DNA from: Ectocarpus siliculosus
Taxonomy: Eukaryota > Sar > Phaeophyceae > Ectocarpales > Ectocarpaceae
Length of the DNA: 64,000 nucleotides
Direction of reading: 5' to 3'
Assembly: GCA_000310025.1 (NCBI GenBank)
Contig: FN649727.1
Span: forward strand, 1,187,463 to 1,251,462
Shown here: in pieces, positions 1 through 9,735 of the stretch
Layout: every line of letters starts with the position of its first letter
Position numbering within the stretch: position 1 is the first letter of the stretch
Program-made: the position numbers and the translations under genes
Notes under the pieces: generated by a model
Databases searched by the model: none
What the model was told of the DNA's origin: nothing
What the model saw: only the letters and a program-made list of their open reading frames with translations

Positions 1-1577
1 AAATGCACGCACTTGGTTTACTCGCGATCTATTCGTATTCACTCAAGATGCAGGCAAACAGGCCTGCTTGGCGGCGGGCGTTTATTGACAAGGGGTGTTT
101 TATCCCTGGGTTTTCTCGCGTACGAGTGTTCCTTCATCACCTTCACCGGAAAATACCTCGTGGGCCCCGTCTCGTCGCTAAACATGTACACTGCAGCAGC
201 CGCCGTCACCAACAGTCTTCCCAATCAAAACCACAAATATCATGCTCGTACGAAACCTTTGAGCACCGCCCCCAAATATCAGGGAGAGCAGCAGCAAAAG
301 CACGACTGCCGAACGGATTACGTAGCAACCACGGGACACCTTTGAGGAGTGCCCTGGAGGGAAACCCGGGGTGTTATTGACACGTTCGAAATTGAAAAAG
401 CTTACGCGTATCGAGGCTAGTATGCAACAATGACCCGCTACCGCCTTCACTTTGAACAAACCGTTTTGGACGACGGGGGTCGAATCCGTGCGTTCGAACT
501 CCGGCATTCCACTTTCACTGCCTGAGCGCGGCGGTGTACAGTTACTCTCCGACATCAGCATGGCACGGCTTGTTCGTTTGTGTTCGAAAAAGAGAGACAT
601 ACTTGTAGACTAAATAGGTCATGATGTAAGTGCCGACCAAGAATATATTTTCTCAAAATGTACGATTTTTCCTCAACCATTGAGGAATTGCTGTGAAAGT
701 GACGATAGATTGCGCACGTGGGATCCTACGATCTCTCGTCACCTTAGCTCTGCGTCTATCACCATGTGCCTGCCTCCGACACTCGTTTGCGACCCCATGT
801 TTTTCACTCCGACTAGCGTCTGAAACAATGAAATGCGCTCCTCACCGCGGCCTCACACGACTACCAAGGACGTGTGCATTACAACGGTAGCACATGTGTG
901 CTGGTGCGCTTTGCTTGTATGCACTCATTTGGAGTTTGGGCTTCAAATTGTGTGTGGGCACAAGCGTGCGCGGTGGCGCGTCTGGCGTATCCGGGCCGTG
1001 TTCGGTTTCGGTCACGGCGTGCGTTGGTTCGCTTCACTCGTAGACACTCGCGCTTCCCGGGTACTGAGCGGTGTTTGATCACACAGGCTCGCTTCGCTCG
1101 TAGGGTCACTTTGTGTCTTGGGCGGTGAACGGTGCTCGATCATAGGGAGTGGCTCTCGCTTCGGCGGAACCTAGATTCCAAGATTCCAAGAGTCTCAAAT
1201 TCATGAAAGAGGAGGAACTTTCTGAGCCAAAGGAAAAACGTACTCGGGGTAGGGCTAAAATGCCCTAAAGAATGAATCTTCAAACATTTCATTTCCCCGA
1301 GCCACACGCAAAACATTGTTCCGCAGGATGACCCAACAGATGCCATGACGCCTCCAACAACCTGTCCTGCCCACGAACTGTTGTACTGCATCCAAGATAA
1401 GGATTCATTCTATCGTCGTCGTTTTTGTGATGTCATATCCCTTGCGAAACCGCACAACACCTCCTGGAGTTGTCAAAGGAGGTGTCGACCAATGCAATGA
1501 AACGAGGCAAAAATGATCATGGAATGTGTTTTTCTCGCGTAAGGCATCAGCAACACCGCCATCCACGCGTAGAATAA
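1..1577. repeat. Left outer arm of a large diverged inverted repeat, up to the copia insertion
   Basis: No convincing gene is seen here. Bases about 400-1400 match, as reverse complement, bases about 18,600-19,610. Shared stretches include the block around 410-600 (against 19,400-19,600), the block around 715-890 containing the GGATCCT-CGATCTCTCGT string, and the block around 1150-1350 containing the ACTCGGGGTAG and GAGCCACACGCAA strings. Many substitutions and small indels separate the arms, so the duplication is old. Bases 1-400 hold no recognised feature. The arm is cut at 1577 by the copia element. Confidence 0.7.
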
Positions 1578-1902
1578 TGTTAGATATACTCGCAGCAGTA
1601 TCTGGTCGTGAGGATCCCAGGGGGATACGTGTTGGGAATTTCGTGTGTTGCAGGGTACCATCGGTGCGGTCACGGGAACCCTTTTGGCGTGGTTGGTGCG
1701 ATGAAGCTTGCGTGCGTGCTGCGCTCACTTCTTCCTCTCTCTCTCCACCACCACCACCGTCTCTCTCCAATCAAGTTTCCTTCTCCCACTCTCTCTCCAA
1801 CTCTCTCTCAATCTCTCTCTCTCGGCCTAACACGGCCGACTACCCAGTGCCCCAAGTAACGTCCAGAACGTGCTTGCTGCACCCCGCGTAGTTTACCTTT
1901 CA
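1578..1902 (+). repeat. 5' LTR of the copia element
   Basis: 325 bp, beginning TGTTAGATATACTCGC and ending TTTACCTTTCA. It matches 9736-10060 with one visible substitution. It contains a CT-rich stretch at about 1731-1820 that could serve promoter or transcript-leader functions. No TATA box could be assigned with confidence. Confidence 0.95.
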
Positions 1903-1997
1903 CACTAGTGCGATATCACGGTATCTGCGCGCGGGCGTAGCCATCCGGGGGTTGTGCAGTCACGCGCAATCGGTAGACTCCCACAACACCAAACACC

Positions 1998-3569
1998 ATG
2001 GAGGACATCGACCTCTCCGCCCTCAGCGGGGAAGAGCTACAACAAAAAGTGGAGGAGATCGTCCAGCAACGAGTGCAAGCCGAACTCGAAGCCAACAGGA
2101 TCAACGAGGGTGAAGTCACCATTGCCCAACCACCAGCCGGCAACCCAGCCACTCCAACCGGCAACCCAGTCCCACCTACTGGCAACCAACCATCACCCTC
2201 CAGCCAGGGTACACCAGCCACATTCAACGACCCCAGCAGCGTCGCACACATCGTGGCGCAAGCGGCCAAGGCGACAGCTGAGGCCATCGCTCAACAACAG
2301 GGCTTTGCCCGCTCAGGCACGTTACGTGTCAATCCAGGCTCAGAAATCGAACCTTGGCTTGGTAGTGTAAAGAAGGAGCAGGATTTGTACATTATGTTTG
2401 ATATTTTTCGTGGTAAGATGATTTCATATTTTCAGGAGGAGGGTGTGCATGATGCGTTGGAACTGGAGGTCGAGGTCAAGGTCGGGAAGAGGGGTGTGAA
2501 TGTAGGAGACCTTCGGAGACTTTTTGGAAATGAAGTGGTAGACAAGTCTTTCAAACTGTGGAGTATCCTCATAAGCAAGGTTATGTATCCCCCGATTCAG
2601 AGCTTGATTCTGGCGTGTGAGAGTCCCCAAAAGGGCTGGAAAATTGTGACCGAGTTCTATCAGGAGAAAAAGCAGTCAGAAAAGTCGAGGTTGGAGCAGG
2701 ACTGGAAGGAGTTGGAGATGAAAGAGTCCGAGAGTCCACAGGATTACATTGCCCGCTCAGAGGCCCTTCGCCTGCGTCTCGCATCTGTAGGCACGATTAA
2801 GGATGAAACAGATGCCAACAAAGACATTGCTCGTGGCCTTCCCTCTTCGTTGTATGCCGTGCAAAAAGGAATACTGCTTGCCCATGATGTCCTGACGTTG
2901 CGTACCCTTGAGACTGTGGTGAGGGACGCCCACGTGGAGATGGAGCGCGAGAGGAGCAAGGGGGAGAGGCGCGAGGTGGAGCTCGCTCTCGCCGCATCCG
3001 GCATGAGCCGGCGCGGCGGGGGCAGTGGGGGGGCATCCTGGGGTCAAGACGGCGGTCAGGCAGCAGCTGGCGGCCAAAATCGTGACGGAGAGAAGAAAAA
3101 TAGTGACGTGTTCAACGACGACCCCGGCGGATTTTGCCGCTACCACCAGTCCGAGCTTCACACCAACGAGCAGTGTCGTCTCCAGCAGCAACTGCGGCGT
3201 GCGCGTTCGAGAGAGGGCGCCGAGGAACGTCGCTCGGGCGGCGGCAGCCGCGGTGGCGGCGGTAGCCAGCGAGGGGGTAGACCGCCGCCGGGACCCGGCC
3301 GCGGTGGCGGGCGATGGGTGAGGATAGAGCAGCAGCACCACACCGGTCATGGTGGCGGTGGCTGGAGCCAAGCCTCACCCCCCCCGCGACCTCTTCGTGG
3401 ACGTGGGGCCTGGTGGTCGTCTGGGGCGTCACCCGGGGGGTCGTGGGCCCGCGGGACGCCACAGCAGCGACGGGCGTGCCGAGAGAGATCGGGCAGGGAG
3501 AGGCCCGGGGCACGCGCGTTCTGGCCACGGAAGAGAGCAGGCGTACGTTGTGTACTACGCCCACGATGA
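1998..3569 (+). CDS. gag: Copia Gag polyprotein region
   Basis: This is the capsid/nucleocapsid part of the element. It starts 96 nt inside the 5' LTR with MEDIDLSALSGEEL and has an acidic, proline-rich N-terminus. A helical gag-like core spans residues 120-330, including the motif KSRLEQDWKEL. A short Cys/His motif (CRYHQSELHTNEQC, near residues 378-391) replaces a classical CCHC knuckle, followed by an Arg/Gly-rich nucleic-acid-binding tail. The frame stays open to 3569, but the protease-integrase frame that follows is +1 and overlaps it from about 3349. A run of eight C at 3378-3385 lies in the overlap and could be a slippage site or a sequencing indel. Confidence 0.85.
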   Translation: MEDIDLSALSGEELQQKVEEIVQQRVQAELEANRINEGEVTIAQPPAGNPATPTGNPVPPTGNQPSPSSQGTPATFNDPSSVAHIVAQAAKATAEAIAQQQGFARSGTLRVNPGSEIEPWLGSVKKEQDLYIMFDIFRGKMISYFQEEGVHDALELEVEVKVGKRGVNVGDLRRLFGNEVVDKSFKLWSILISKVMYPPIQSLILACESPQKGWKIVTEFYQEKKQSEKSRLEQDWKELEMKESESPQDYIARSEALRLRLASVGTIKDETDANKDIARGLPSSLYAVQKGILLAHDVLTLRTLETVVRDAHVEMERERSKGERREVELALAASGMSRRGGGSGGASWGQDGGQAAAGGQNRDGEKKNSDVFNDDPGGFCRYHQSELHTNEQCRLQQQLRRARSREGAEERRSGGGSRGGGGSQRGGRPPPGPGRGGGRWVRIEQQHHTGHGGGGWSQASPPPRPLRGRGAWWSSGASPGGSWARGTPQQRRACRERSGRERPGARAFWPRKRAGVRCVLRPR

Positions 3570-4854
3570 TGGTGGCTACTACGAAGATTACGGCGACTAC
3601 GACGAAGGCTACTCCTACGACGACGGCTACCACGACGCCGGGTACGCCCACTACGCCGGCGGCGGGGACAGCTACAGCTACTCCTCCGGGTACGAAGACA
3701 GCCGTTCATCTGACGGCGGGATCCACTACGTCTACTACCCTCCCGCCGGTCAAGATTCATCATCCGAGCAGCCACGTCAGCCCCCCCCCGCGGGCAGCAG
3801 CAGCACCGCTTCCTCCTCGTCCTCTGCCCCTTCTCCTGGCGCGCCTCCATCTTCGGGCTACCTCCACCTCTGCACGGCACAATCGGTGCCCCTAGGCAAG
3901 TCTCACCCCGAAGATTTTTTTGGTAGGATAGGAGTGACGATTGGAGTTGAGTCTGCTGCGTCTGCTTCGTCTTTGCTGAGTGTGGAATCTAGTGAGGGGC
4001 CGCCTGGTAGCGAGAGATGGGTAGCTGATTTAGGTGCAAGCAACAGTTTTACCAACAGTAGTCTACACATGTACGATCTGCAGGAGATCCCCGCAAATAG
4101 GAAGTATGTCGTCGTAGGTGATGGTCGACTGCTAGAAGTGCAAGCTATCGGTAGCATCAACCTTAGTTTCTTTCAGGAGGATGAGAACGGTGAAAAAACG
4201 ACGATGTGTGTTAAGCTGACTGACGTGTCTGTAGTAGAGAACCTGAGCTTCAATTTGTTTTCAACGCATGCAGTTTCTCGAAAGCAACAAATCCTGCACG
4301 ACGAGCGTGGTGCAACCCTCCAAAATGGACTGCTATTTGCTAGGGAGGAAAAAGCGTCTGCAGCATATGCCATGCGCTTACCATACGACCCATCTGCAAC
4401 TATAGTAGACTCTTCTGCTTTGCCTGCATTCGTGACTGCCCCCGATTCCGCCCCCGCCGTTGGCTCCACGCGTTCCCCTTCCCAAAAAGGGGGCTCCGCG
4501 GAATCATTGGTGTCCGTGTTGCGTTTCCCTCCCGCTGGCTCTGCTAGCGTAGTACCTTCGAGTGAGAGTGTCACGCCCGCTGGTCCCACCAGCGTAGTAC
4601 CTTCGACTGATAGCGTCACGCCCACTGGTCCCACCAGTGTAGTACCTGCGAGTGAGAGCGTCCCGCCCGCCGGCTCTGCCGGCGTAGTACCTTCTTCGGC
4701 GTCCGAGTTTGTTTGTGTGGGTACTTTTCCGGGTATGGATCTTGGAGACACGAGTGTGCTCACCGACGAGCAGCTCATGGATGGCTATGATGACACCCCG
4801 TATCAAGAGTTTTTCCCCGCGTTTATCCCTGAGACTGATGCTGCGAATGTAGCT
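3349..4854 (+). CDS. pol: Copia pol, first copy: linker and protease, broken by an assembly gap
   Basis: Frame +1 relative to gag. It encodes a Tyr/Asp/Gly-rich linker (YYEDYGDYDEGY), a Ser/Pro-rich stretch, and then a retropepsin-like domain. The active-site box is WVADLGASNSFTN: the usual D-[ST]-G is D-L-G here (codon TTA where TCA would give Ser). A Ser/Pro/Val repeat region follows (VVPS...SVTP units at about 4540-4690). The reading frame runs into the N block at 4855. Bases 3576-4854 recur almost unchanged after the gap, so this copy is probably an unresolved contig overlap rather than a second real pol segment. Confidence 0.75.
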
Positions 4855-4954
4855 NNNNNNNNNNNNNNNNNNNNNNNNNNNNNNNNNNNNNNNNNNNNNN
4901 NNNNNNNNNNNNNNNNNNNNNNNNNNNNNNNNNNNNNNNNNNNNNNNNNNNNNN
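4855..4954. other. Assembly gap (100 N) inside the copia element
   Basis: Exactly 100 N, a placeholder size. The sequence starting after it (4955) is the sequence of 3576, and the sequence ending before it (4854) is the sequence ending at 6233. The two contig ends therefore overlap by 1279 bp and were not merged, or a tandem duplication was not resolved. Confidence 0.98.
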
Positions 4955-6233
4955 CTACTACGAAGATTACGGCGACTACGACGAAGGCTACTCCTACGAC
5001 GACGGCTACCACGACGCCGGGTACGCCCACTACGCCGGCGGCGGGGACAGCTACAGCTACTCCTCCGGGTACGAAGACAGCCGTTCATCTGACGGCGGGA
5101 TCCACTACGTCTACTACCCTCCCGCCGGTCAAGATTCATCATCCGAGCAGCCACGTCAGCCCCCCCCCGCGGGCAGCAGCAGCACCGCTTCCTCCTCGTC
5201 CTCTGCCCCTTCTCCTGGCGCGCCTCCATCTTCGGGCTACCTCCACCTCTGCACGGCACAATCGGTGCCCCTAGGCAAGTCTCACCCCGAAGATTTTTTT
5301 GGTAGGATAGGAGTGACGATTGGAGTTGAGTCTGCTGCGTCTGCTTCGTCTTTGCTGAGTGTGGAATCTAGTGAGGGGCCGCCTGGTAGCGAGAGATGGG
5401 TAGCTGATTTAGGTGCAAGCAACAGTTTTACCAACAGTAGTCTACACATGTACGATCTGCAGGAGATCCCCGCAAATAGGAAGTATGTCGTCGTAGGTGA
5501 TGGTCGACTGCTAGAAGTGCAAGCTATCGGTAGCATCAACCTTAGTTTCTTTCAGGAGGATGAGAACGGTGAAAAAACGACGATGTGTGTTAAGCTGACT
5601 GACGTGTCTGTAGTAGAGAGCCTGAGCTTCAATTTGTTTTCAACGCATGCAGTTTCTCGAAAGCAACAAATCCTGCACGACGAGCGTGGTGCAACCCTCC
5701 AAAATGGACTGCTATTTGCTAGGGAGGAAAAAGCGTCTGCAGCATATGCCATGCGCTTACCATACGACCCATCTGCAACTATAGTAGACTCTTCTGCTTT
5801 GCCTGCATTCGTGACTGCCCCCGATTCCGCCCCCGCCGTTGGCTCCACGCGTTCCCCTTCCCAAAAAGGGGGCTCCGCGGAATCATTGGTGTCCGTGTTG
5901 CGTTTCCCTCCCGCTGGCTCTGCTAGCGTAGTACCTTCGAGTGAGAGCGTCACGCCCGCTGGTCCCACCAGCGTAGTACCTTCGACTGATAGCGTCACGC
6001 CCACTGGTCCCACCAGTGTAGTACCTGCGAGTGAGAGCGTCCCGCCCGCCGGCTCTGCCGGCGTAGTACCTTCTTCGGCGTCCGAGTTTGTTTGTGTGGG
6101 TACTTTTCCGGGTATGGATCTTGGAGACACGAGTGTGCTCACCGACGAGCAGCTCATGGATGGCTATGATGACACCCCGTATCAAGAGTTTTTCCCCGCG
6201 TTTATCCCTGAGAATGATGCTGCGAATGTAGCT
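4955..6233 (+). repeat. Second copy of a 1279-bp block duplicated across the gap
   Basis: A direct repeat of 3576-4854 with a constant offset of 1379. Three differences were noticed: A4241/G5620 (Asn/Ser), T4569/C5948 (silent), and C4835/A6214 (Thr/Asn). The copies therefore differ by about 0.2 percent, as expected of two alleles, two near-identical element copies, or read errors. Confidence 0.95.
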
Positions 6234-8069
6234 GCTGTTTTGGATAGCATTGATGGGGGTGGTGATTTTGACTTGGGTGCGGCCGCGCTTGGCCCTGGTG
6301 CGTCCCCGTTTGCTCTTGGTTCGACTGAAAAGTCCGTTGACATCAACCGCTTCCACCGCTCCCTTGCCCACGCTTGCGAGCCCCTTTTGAGAGAAACCGC
6401 CCAGCAGAGAGGCATCGTGCTCACCGGCAAGCTGGAACCGTGCACGGACTGCATGAAGGCGAAGGGCAGGCGAGGGTCGGTGCCGCGGGGGCCGGGAGCG
6501 CGGGCGTCCAAGCCACTCGGGCGTGTTCACCTGGACTTGTGTGGACCGCTGGTGCCTTCCCTGGGCGGCAACCTCTACCTGTTCGTCGCCGTCGACAGCG
6601 CCTCGCGGTGGAACAAGGTCTACGGTCTCCGGCGGAAGTCCGACGCGCTGGCGGCAACGAAAAGGCTGCTGGCGGACGTGGGGCGGTACGACCTCGGGCG
6701 CATCGAGTGTTTCCGCGTCGACAACGGCACCGAGTGGACCCGTGGCGACTTCCGGCAATTCTGCGACGACAACGGCATCGGCGTCGAGTTCACCCCGCCT
6801 GGCACTCCGAAGTACAACGGCGTCGTCGAGAGCGCCATCTGGCGGATTATGAAGGCCGGCATGGCCGCCCGCCGCAGCGCTGGCCGTGTGTTCAACGTCG
6901 ACTTCGCCTCCATCCCCGGCCTCGACGAGCGCGGTGACCGTCTTTGGATGGAATCGGCGAAGTGGGCCGCCGACGCTCTTAACCAGTCGGCGACCAAGGC
7001 CAACCCCGGGCGGCGCTCGCCGCACGAGATGTTCACCGGCGAGCAAGGGCCGTTCCGCGTGCTGCCGTTCTTCCAGCCCGGCTTCATGCGCGAGGATCGC
7101 CGCACCAAGCTCGACGACCAGGCCACCCTCTGCTTCTACCTGAACGGCGGCGACAACCACCCGAGCGGCACCGTCAAGGTCCTCAAGGCGTCCACCGGTC
7201 GCGTCGTCTACACCAACAACGTGTCGTGGGTGACGTCGGCGCCAGCCGGCGAGGGGGGTTCCGCTCGTATCACCGCTGCACCGACACCCCCCCCGTTCAC
7301 GCCGCCGGTCGTCTCGATCAACTTTGGCCCAGCACCGACGCCTTCGACTGCCGCAACGCCACCTGCCGCAACGCCGCCGCCAGCGACCACGCCGCCGTCC
7401 GCTCCCACGCCTTCACAGCCGCCCTCTGCCACTTCGCCGCCACCGTCGGCGACCCCCGCCCCTGGCCAGCCGTCTTCTGCCTCTTCGCCGTCACCGTTGG
7501 CGACCCTCGATCAAGACCAGCCGCCGCCGCCGGACCCCGCGATGCCCCCGCTTACGGCTCACGCCATGCGGCAGCTTCGCCCGGGTACAAAGGCCGAGGG
7601 TATGATAGACCCGCGGCTGCCAAGCCGAACGAGATCGGGCACGAGGCACAGCACAGGACTCATCTCGATGCTAGACAAGAACACTCTGGTGTCGATGCTG
7701 GAGGCTCGGAGCGCGGTGGATGAGGAGCGCAGGGAGCTGGGGGGGGCGGAGGCCGGAGAGCCGGGGGGAGCGGGGGCCGGAGAACAGGCGGGAGCACTCG
7801 CAGCGGTGGACCCGGGGGCTGGAGGAGCGGGCTTTCCACTCGCATTTGCCACGCTCCTCGCCAACCGGGAAGACATCGACGCCACGCTGCGAGACCAGCG
7901 CCCGCCGGAGCAACGCCCTGACCTTCCTCACTGCCAGGCCAGCGACCTTCGTGTCCCCAAGAGCTACAAAGAGGCCATGGCGTCGGAGCCCCGGCACCTT
8001 TGGAGCGACTCTATGCAAAGGGAGTTTTACGGCTTGTTGGAAGCAGGGACTTTTTCTCCGGCGAAGTAG
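4956..8069 (+). CDS. pol: Copia pol: linker, protease, integrase and the start of RT, ending at an in-frame TAG
   Basis: This is the real continuation of pol; no ATG is needed because it is read through from gag. It repeats the linker and protease (DLGAS box) and then gives integrase. The integrase zinc finger is HRSLAHA...CTDC (HHCC type, about 6349-6456). The DDE core has HLDLCGP, RVDNGTEW and NGVVESAIW as D, D and E. A proline-rich spacer follows (7260-7560), then the start of the RT domain (SYKEAMAS...FYGLLEAGTFSPAK). The frame stops at TAG 8067-8069 but continues in the same frame downstream, so the stop splits RT at its N-terminus. The next two codons are CAA CTA, which fits the CAR-YYA leaky-stop context. 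Confidence 0.9.
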   Translation, partial: YYEDYGDYDEGYSYDDGYHDAGYAHYAGGGDSYSYSSGYEDSRSSDGGIHYVYYPPAGQDSSSEQPRQPPPAGSSSTASSSSSAPSPGAPPSSGYLHLCTAQSVPLGKSHPEDFFGRIGVTIGVESAASASSLLSVESSEGPPGSERWVADLGASNSFTNSSLHMYDLQEIPANRKYVVVGDGRLLEVQAIGSINLSFFQEDENGEKTTMCVKLTDVSVVESLSFNLFSTHAVSRKQQILHDERGATLQNGLLFAREEKASAAYAMRLPYDPSATIVDSSALPAFVTAPDSAPAVGSTRSPSQKGGSAESLVSVLRFPPAGSASVVPSSESVTPAGPTSVVPSTDSVTPTGPTSVVPASESVPPAGSAGVVPSSASEFVCVGTFPGMDLGDTSVLTDEQLMDGYDDTPYQEFFPAFIPENDAANVAAVLDSIDGGGDFDLGAAALGPGASPFALGSTEKSVDINRFHRSLAHACEPLLRETAQQRGIVLTGKLEPCTDCMKAKGRRGSVPRGPGARASKPLGRVHLDLCGPLVPSLGGNLYLFVAVDSASRWNKVYGLRRKSDALAATKRLLADVGRYDLGRIECFRVDNGTEWTRGDFRQFCDDNGIGVEFTPPGTPKYNGVVESAIWRIMKAGMAARRSAGRVFNVDFASIPGLDERGDRLWMESAKWAADALNQSATKANPGRRSPHEMFTGEQGPFRVLPFFQPGFMREDRRTKLDDQATLCFYLNGGDNHPSGTVKVLKASTGRVVYTNNVSWVTSAPAGEGGSARITAAPTPPPFTPPVVSINFGPAPTPSTAATPPAATPPPATTPPSAPTPSQPPSATSPPPSATPAPGQPSSASSPSPLATLDQDQPPPPDPAMPPLTAHAMRQLRPGTKAEGMIDPRLPSRTRSGTRHSTGLISMLDKNTLVSMLEARSAVDEERRELGGAEAGEPGGAGAGEQAGALAAVDPGAGGAGFPLAFATLLANREDIDATLRDQRPPEQRPDLPHCQASDLRVPKSYKEAMASEPRHLWSDSMQREFYGLLEAGTFSPAK

Positions 8070-9470
8070 CAACTAGTGGAGAACGCAATTAACGCTAAGT
8101 GGGTATTCGATTGGAAGGCAGATGAATTTGGATGGCCCACTAAGGTGAAGTCGAGACTTGTAGCGAGAGGTGATATGCAGAGAGAGTACATTGACTTTGG
8201 AGAGCTGTACGCGCCTACCGTTTCTGTTTCGTGTGTTAGGATGTTGGCTGCGTTGGCGTGCGAGTTAAATCTCGACTTGTGTCATTTCGATATTGAGCAA
8301 GCTTTTGTGCGCTCGGAGTTGGAGGAAGACGTGTACGTGCGTTTGCCACAGGGATGTGGAGCTCTATCTGGAATGATTGCAAAACTAGGCAAGAGTCTGT
8401 ATGGCTTGAGACAGGCATCTAGGCAGTGGCATGCAATGCTGAAGAGGTGTTTAGTGGCGTTAGGTTTTGAGCAATGCATGGCCGATGCTTGTGTGTTTCG
8501 TTTGATTGAGGATGGATGTGTTGTTTTGGTTTTGGTAGTACATGTAGATGACATTTTTGCTGTGGGAGAGAGGGAGAGATGTGATAAGTTTGGCGCCGAC
8601 CTTAACAAGTCCGTGCCAGTGAAGAACCTGGGAGAGTTGAGATGGTATTCTGGGTGCTTTTACGAGAGGAACAAGGAGACCGGAAGGTTGACGATTTCTC
8701 AGCAGACTTTCACGGACGAGCTAGCAGCAGAATATGGAGTAGTGGGAGGTAAGAGCGTTCCGATGTCTTCGGGGGTGAAGCTTTCTGATTTTGATGCGGA
8801 TGAGGTGGCGACAGACTTTCCGTTTCGTGAGCTGGTAGGATCGTTGATGTGGCTGGCGACTCAAACTAGGCCAGACATTGCGAATGCTGTAAGGGCAGTA
8901 GCTAGGTATTGCGCATCTCCGAAGCTGGTACACTGGAATGCAGCGATGGATATTTTAGGCTATGCGAGGAGGACGAGTCACTTTGGTATTTCGTTTCAGA
9001 GGGGTACAGTAGAAGGATTCAGCTTGCAGGGGTACGCTGATGCGGACTTTGCAAGCAAGGCAGCAGACCGTAGGTCGGTATCAGGGGGAATCGTGACGTG
9101 TGGAGGAGGCGCTGTGTCTTGGTTTTCCAGAACGCAAAAGTGCGTCACGCTTTCGACGACAGAAGCAGAGTACGTCGCGCTTGGTGACATAGTGAAGGAG
9201 ATTTTAGTTTTTGAGGCAGATTTGGCGTTTCATGTTGCCGCAGGTCGGCATGCCGTGTATCCCCGTCTTCGAGGACAACCAGGGGGCGATTCAACTAGCG
9301 CAGAACCCCATCTCAAACTCGAACTCGAAGCACATAGATGTAAGGCACCATTTTCTCAGGGAACTGGTAGAGAGGAAGGAAATTTCGGTGATCCACGTGC
9401 CGTCTCCGTACCAGCGTGCAGATTTTCTCACGAAGAGCTTGCCGAAGGACGCTTTCGAGTCTCACCGTGA
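8070..9470 (+). CDS. pol: Copia reverse transcriptase and RNase H, same frame after the TAG
   Basis: In frame with the preceding pol segment. It opens with QLVENAINAKWVFDWK, the usual RT entry, and continues with KSRLVARGDMQ, HFDIEQAFV, LPQGCG, LYGLRQASRQW and the catalytic HVDDIFAVG (the family's YVDD box with His for Tyr). RNase H follows with GYADADFASKAADRRSVSGG and LSTTEAEYVAL. At about 9202-9212 the reading leaves the conserved frame: the true RNase H tail (FEDNQGAIQLA, SKHIDVRHHF) lies in frame +1, so the residues encoded from about 9212 to 9470 in this frame are not homologous to copia. The initiator Met at 8076 is unlikely to be used. Confidence 0.9.
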   Translation, partial: QLVENAINAKWVFDWKADEFGWPTKVKSRLVARGDMQREYIDFGELYAPTVSVSCVRMLAALACELNLDLCHFDIEQAFVRSELEEDVYVRLPQGCGALSGMIAKLGKSLYGLRQASRQWHAMLKRCLVALGFEQCMADACVFRLIEDGCVVLVLVVHVDDIFAVGERERCDKFGADLNKSVPVKNLGELRWYSGCFYERNKETGRLTISQQTFTDELAAEYGVVGGKSVPMSSGVKLSDFDADEVATDFPFRELVGSLMWLATQTRPDIANAVRAVARYCASPKLVHWNAAMDILGYARRTSHFGISFQRGTVEGFSLQGYADADFASKAADRRSVSGGIVTCGGGAVSWFSRTQKCVTLSTTEAEYVALGDIVKEILVFEADLAFHVAAGRHAVYPRLRGQPGGDSTSAEPHLKLELEAHRCKAPFSQGTGREEGNFGDPRAVSVPACRFSHEELAEGRFRVSP

Positions 9471-9492
9471 TTTTGCAATGAATTTGGCATGA
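9205..9492 (+). CDS. pol: Copia RNase H C-terminal tail in the shifted frame
   Basis: Carries the conserved end of copia RNase H: FLRQIWRFMLP, VFEDNQGAIQLAQNP, SKHIDVRHHFLREL, VPSPYQRADFLTKSL, ending in TGA at 9490-9492. It is displaced by +1 from the main RT frame through a single extra nucleotide in the T-rich string at 9202-9212. Either the element is damaged here or the base is a sequencing error. Confidence 0.85.
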
Positions 9493-9735
9493 ACATTTTA
9501 TTGTTTTTCTGATTGGGTTGTGTTTTGGTTCTCGTTTTGTTTCCCGTTTTCTTTCATTTCTCGCGCCAAGTATTTGTTACGCGCGATGCAGTATTCATGT
9601 TCCTTTGAATTGTTTTTCCCTCTTATGTTATTCTGGTCGAGTATTGATGGCATATATTCTTGGAGAGATGTATTTTGGTTGAGATATCGAGTGTTCGCGA
9701 AGTTTTTAGTGAATAACTGTTGCGAGCAGGGGGGA
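9493..9735 (+). other. Copia 3' untranslated spacer with polypurine tract
   Basis: Non-coding, T-rich. It ends in AGGGGGGA at 9728-9735 directly before the 3' LTR, the expected position of the polypurine tract that primes plus-strand synthesis. Confidence 0.75.

Noticed and set aside
1903-1960. Primer-binding site after the 5' LTR
   Set aside because: The sequence CACTAGTGCGATATCACGG does not match the initiator-tRNA pattern I know, and I could not assign another tRNA.
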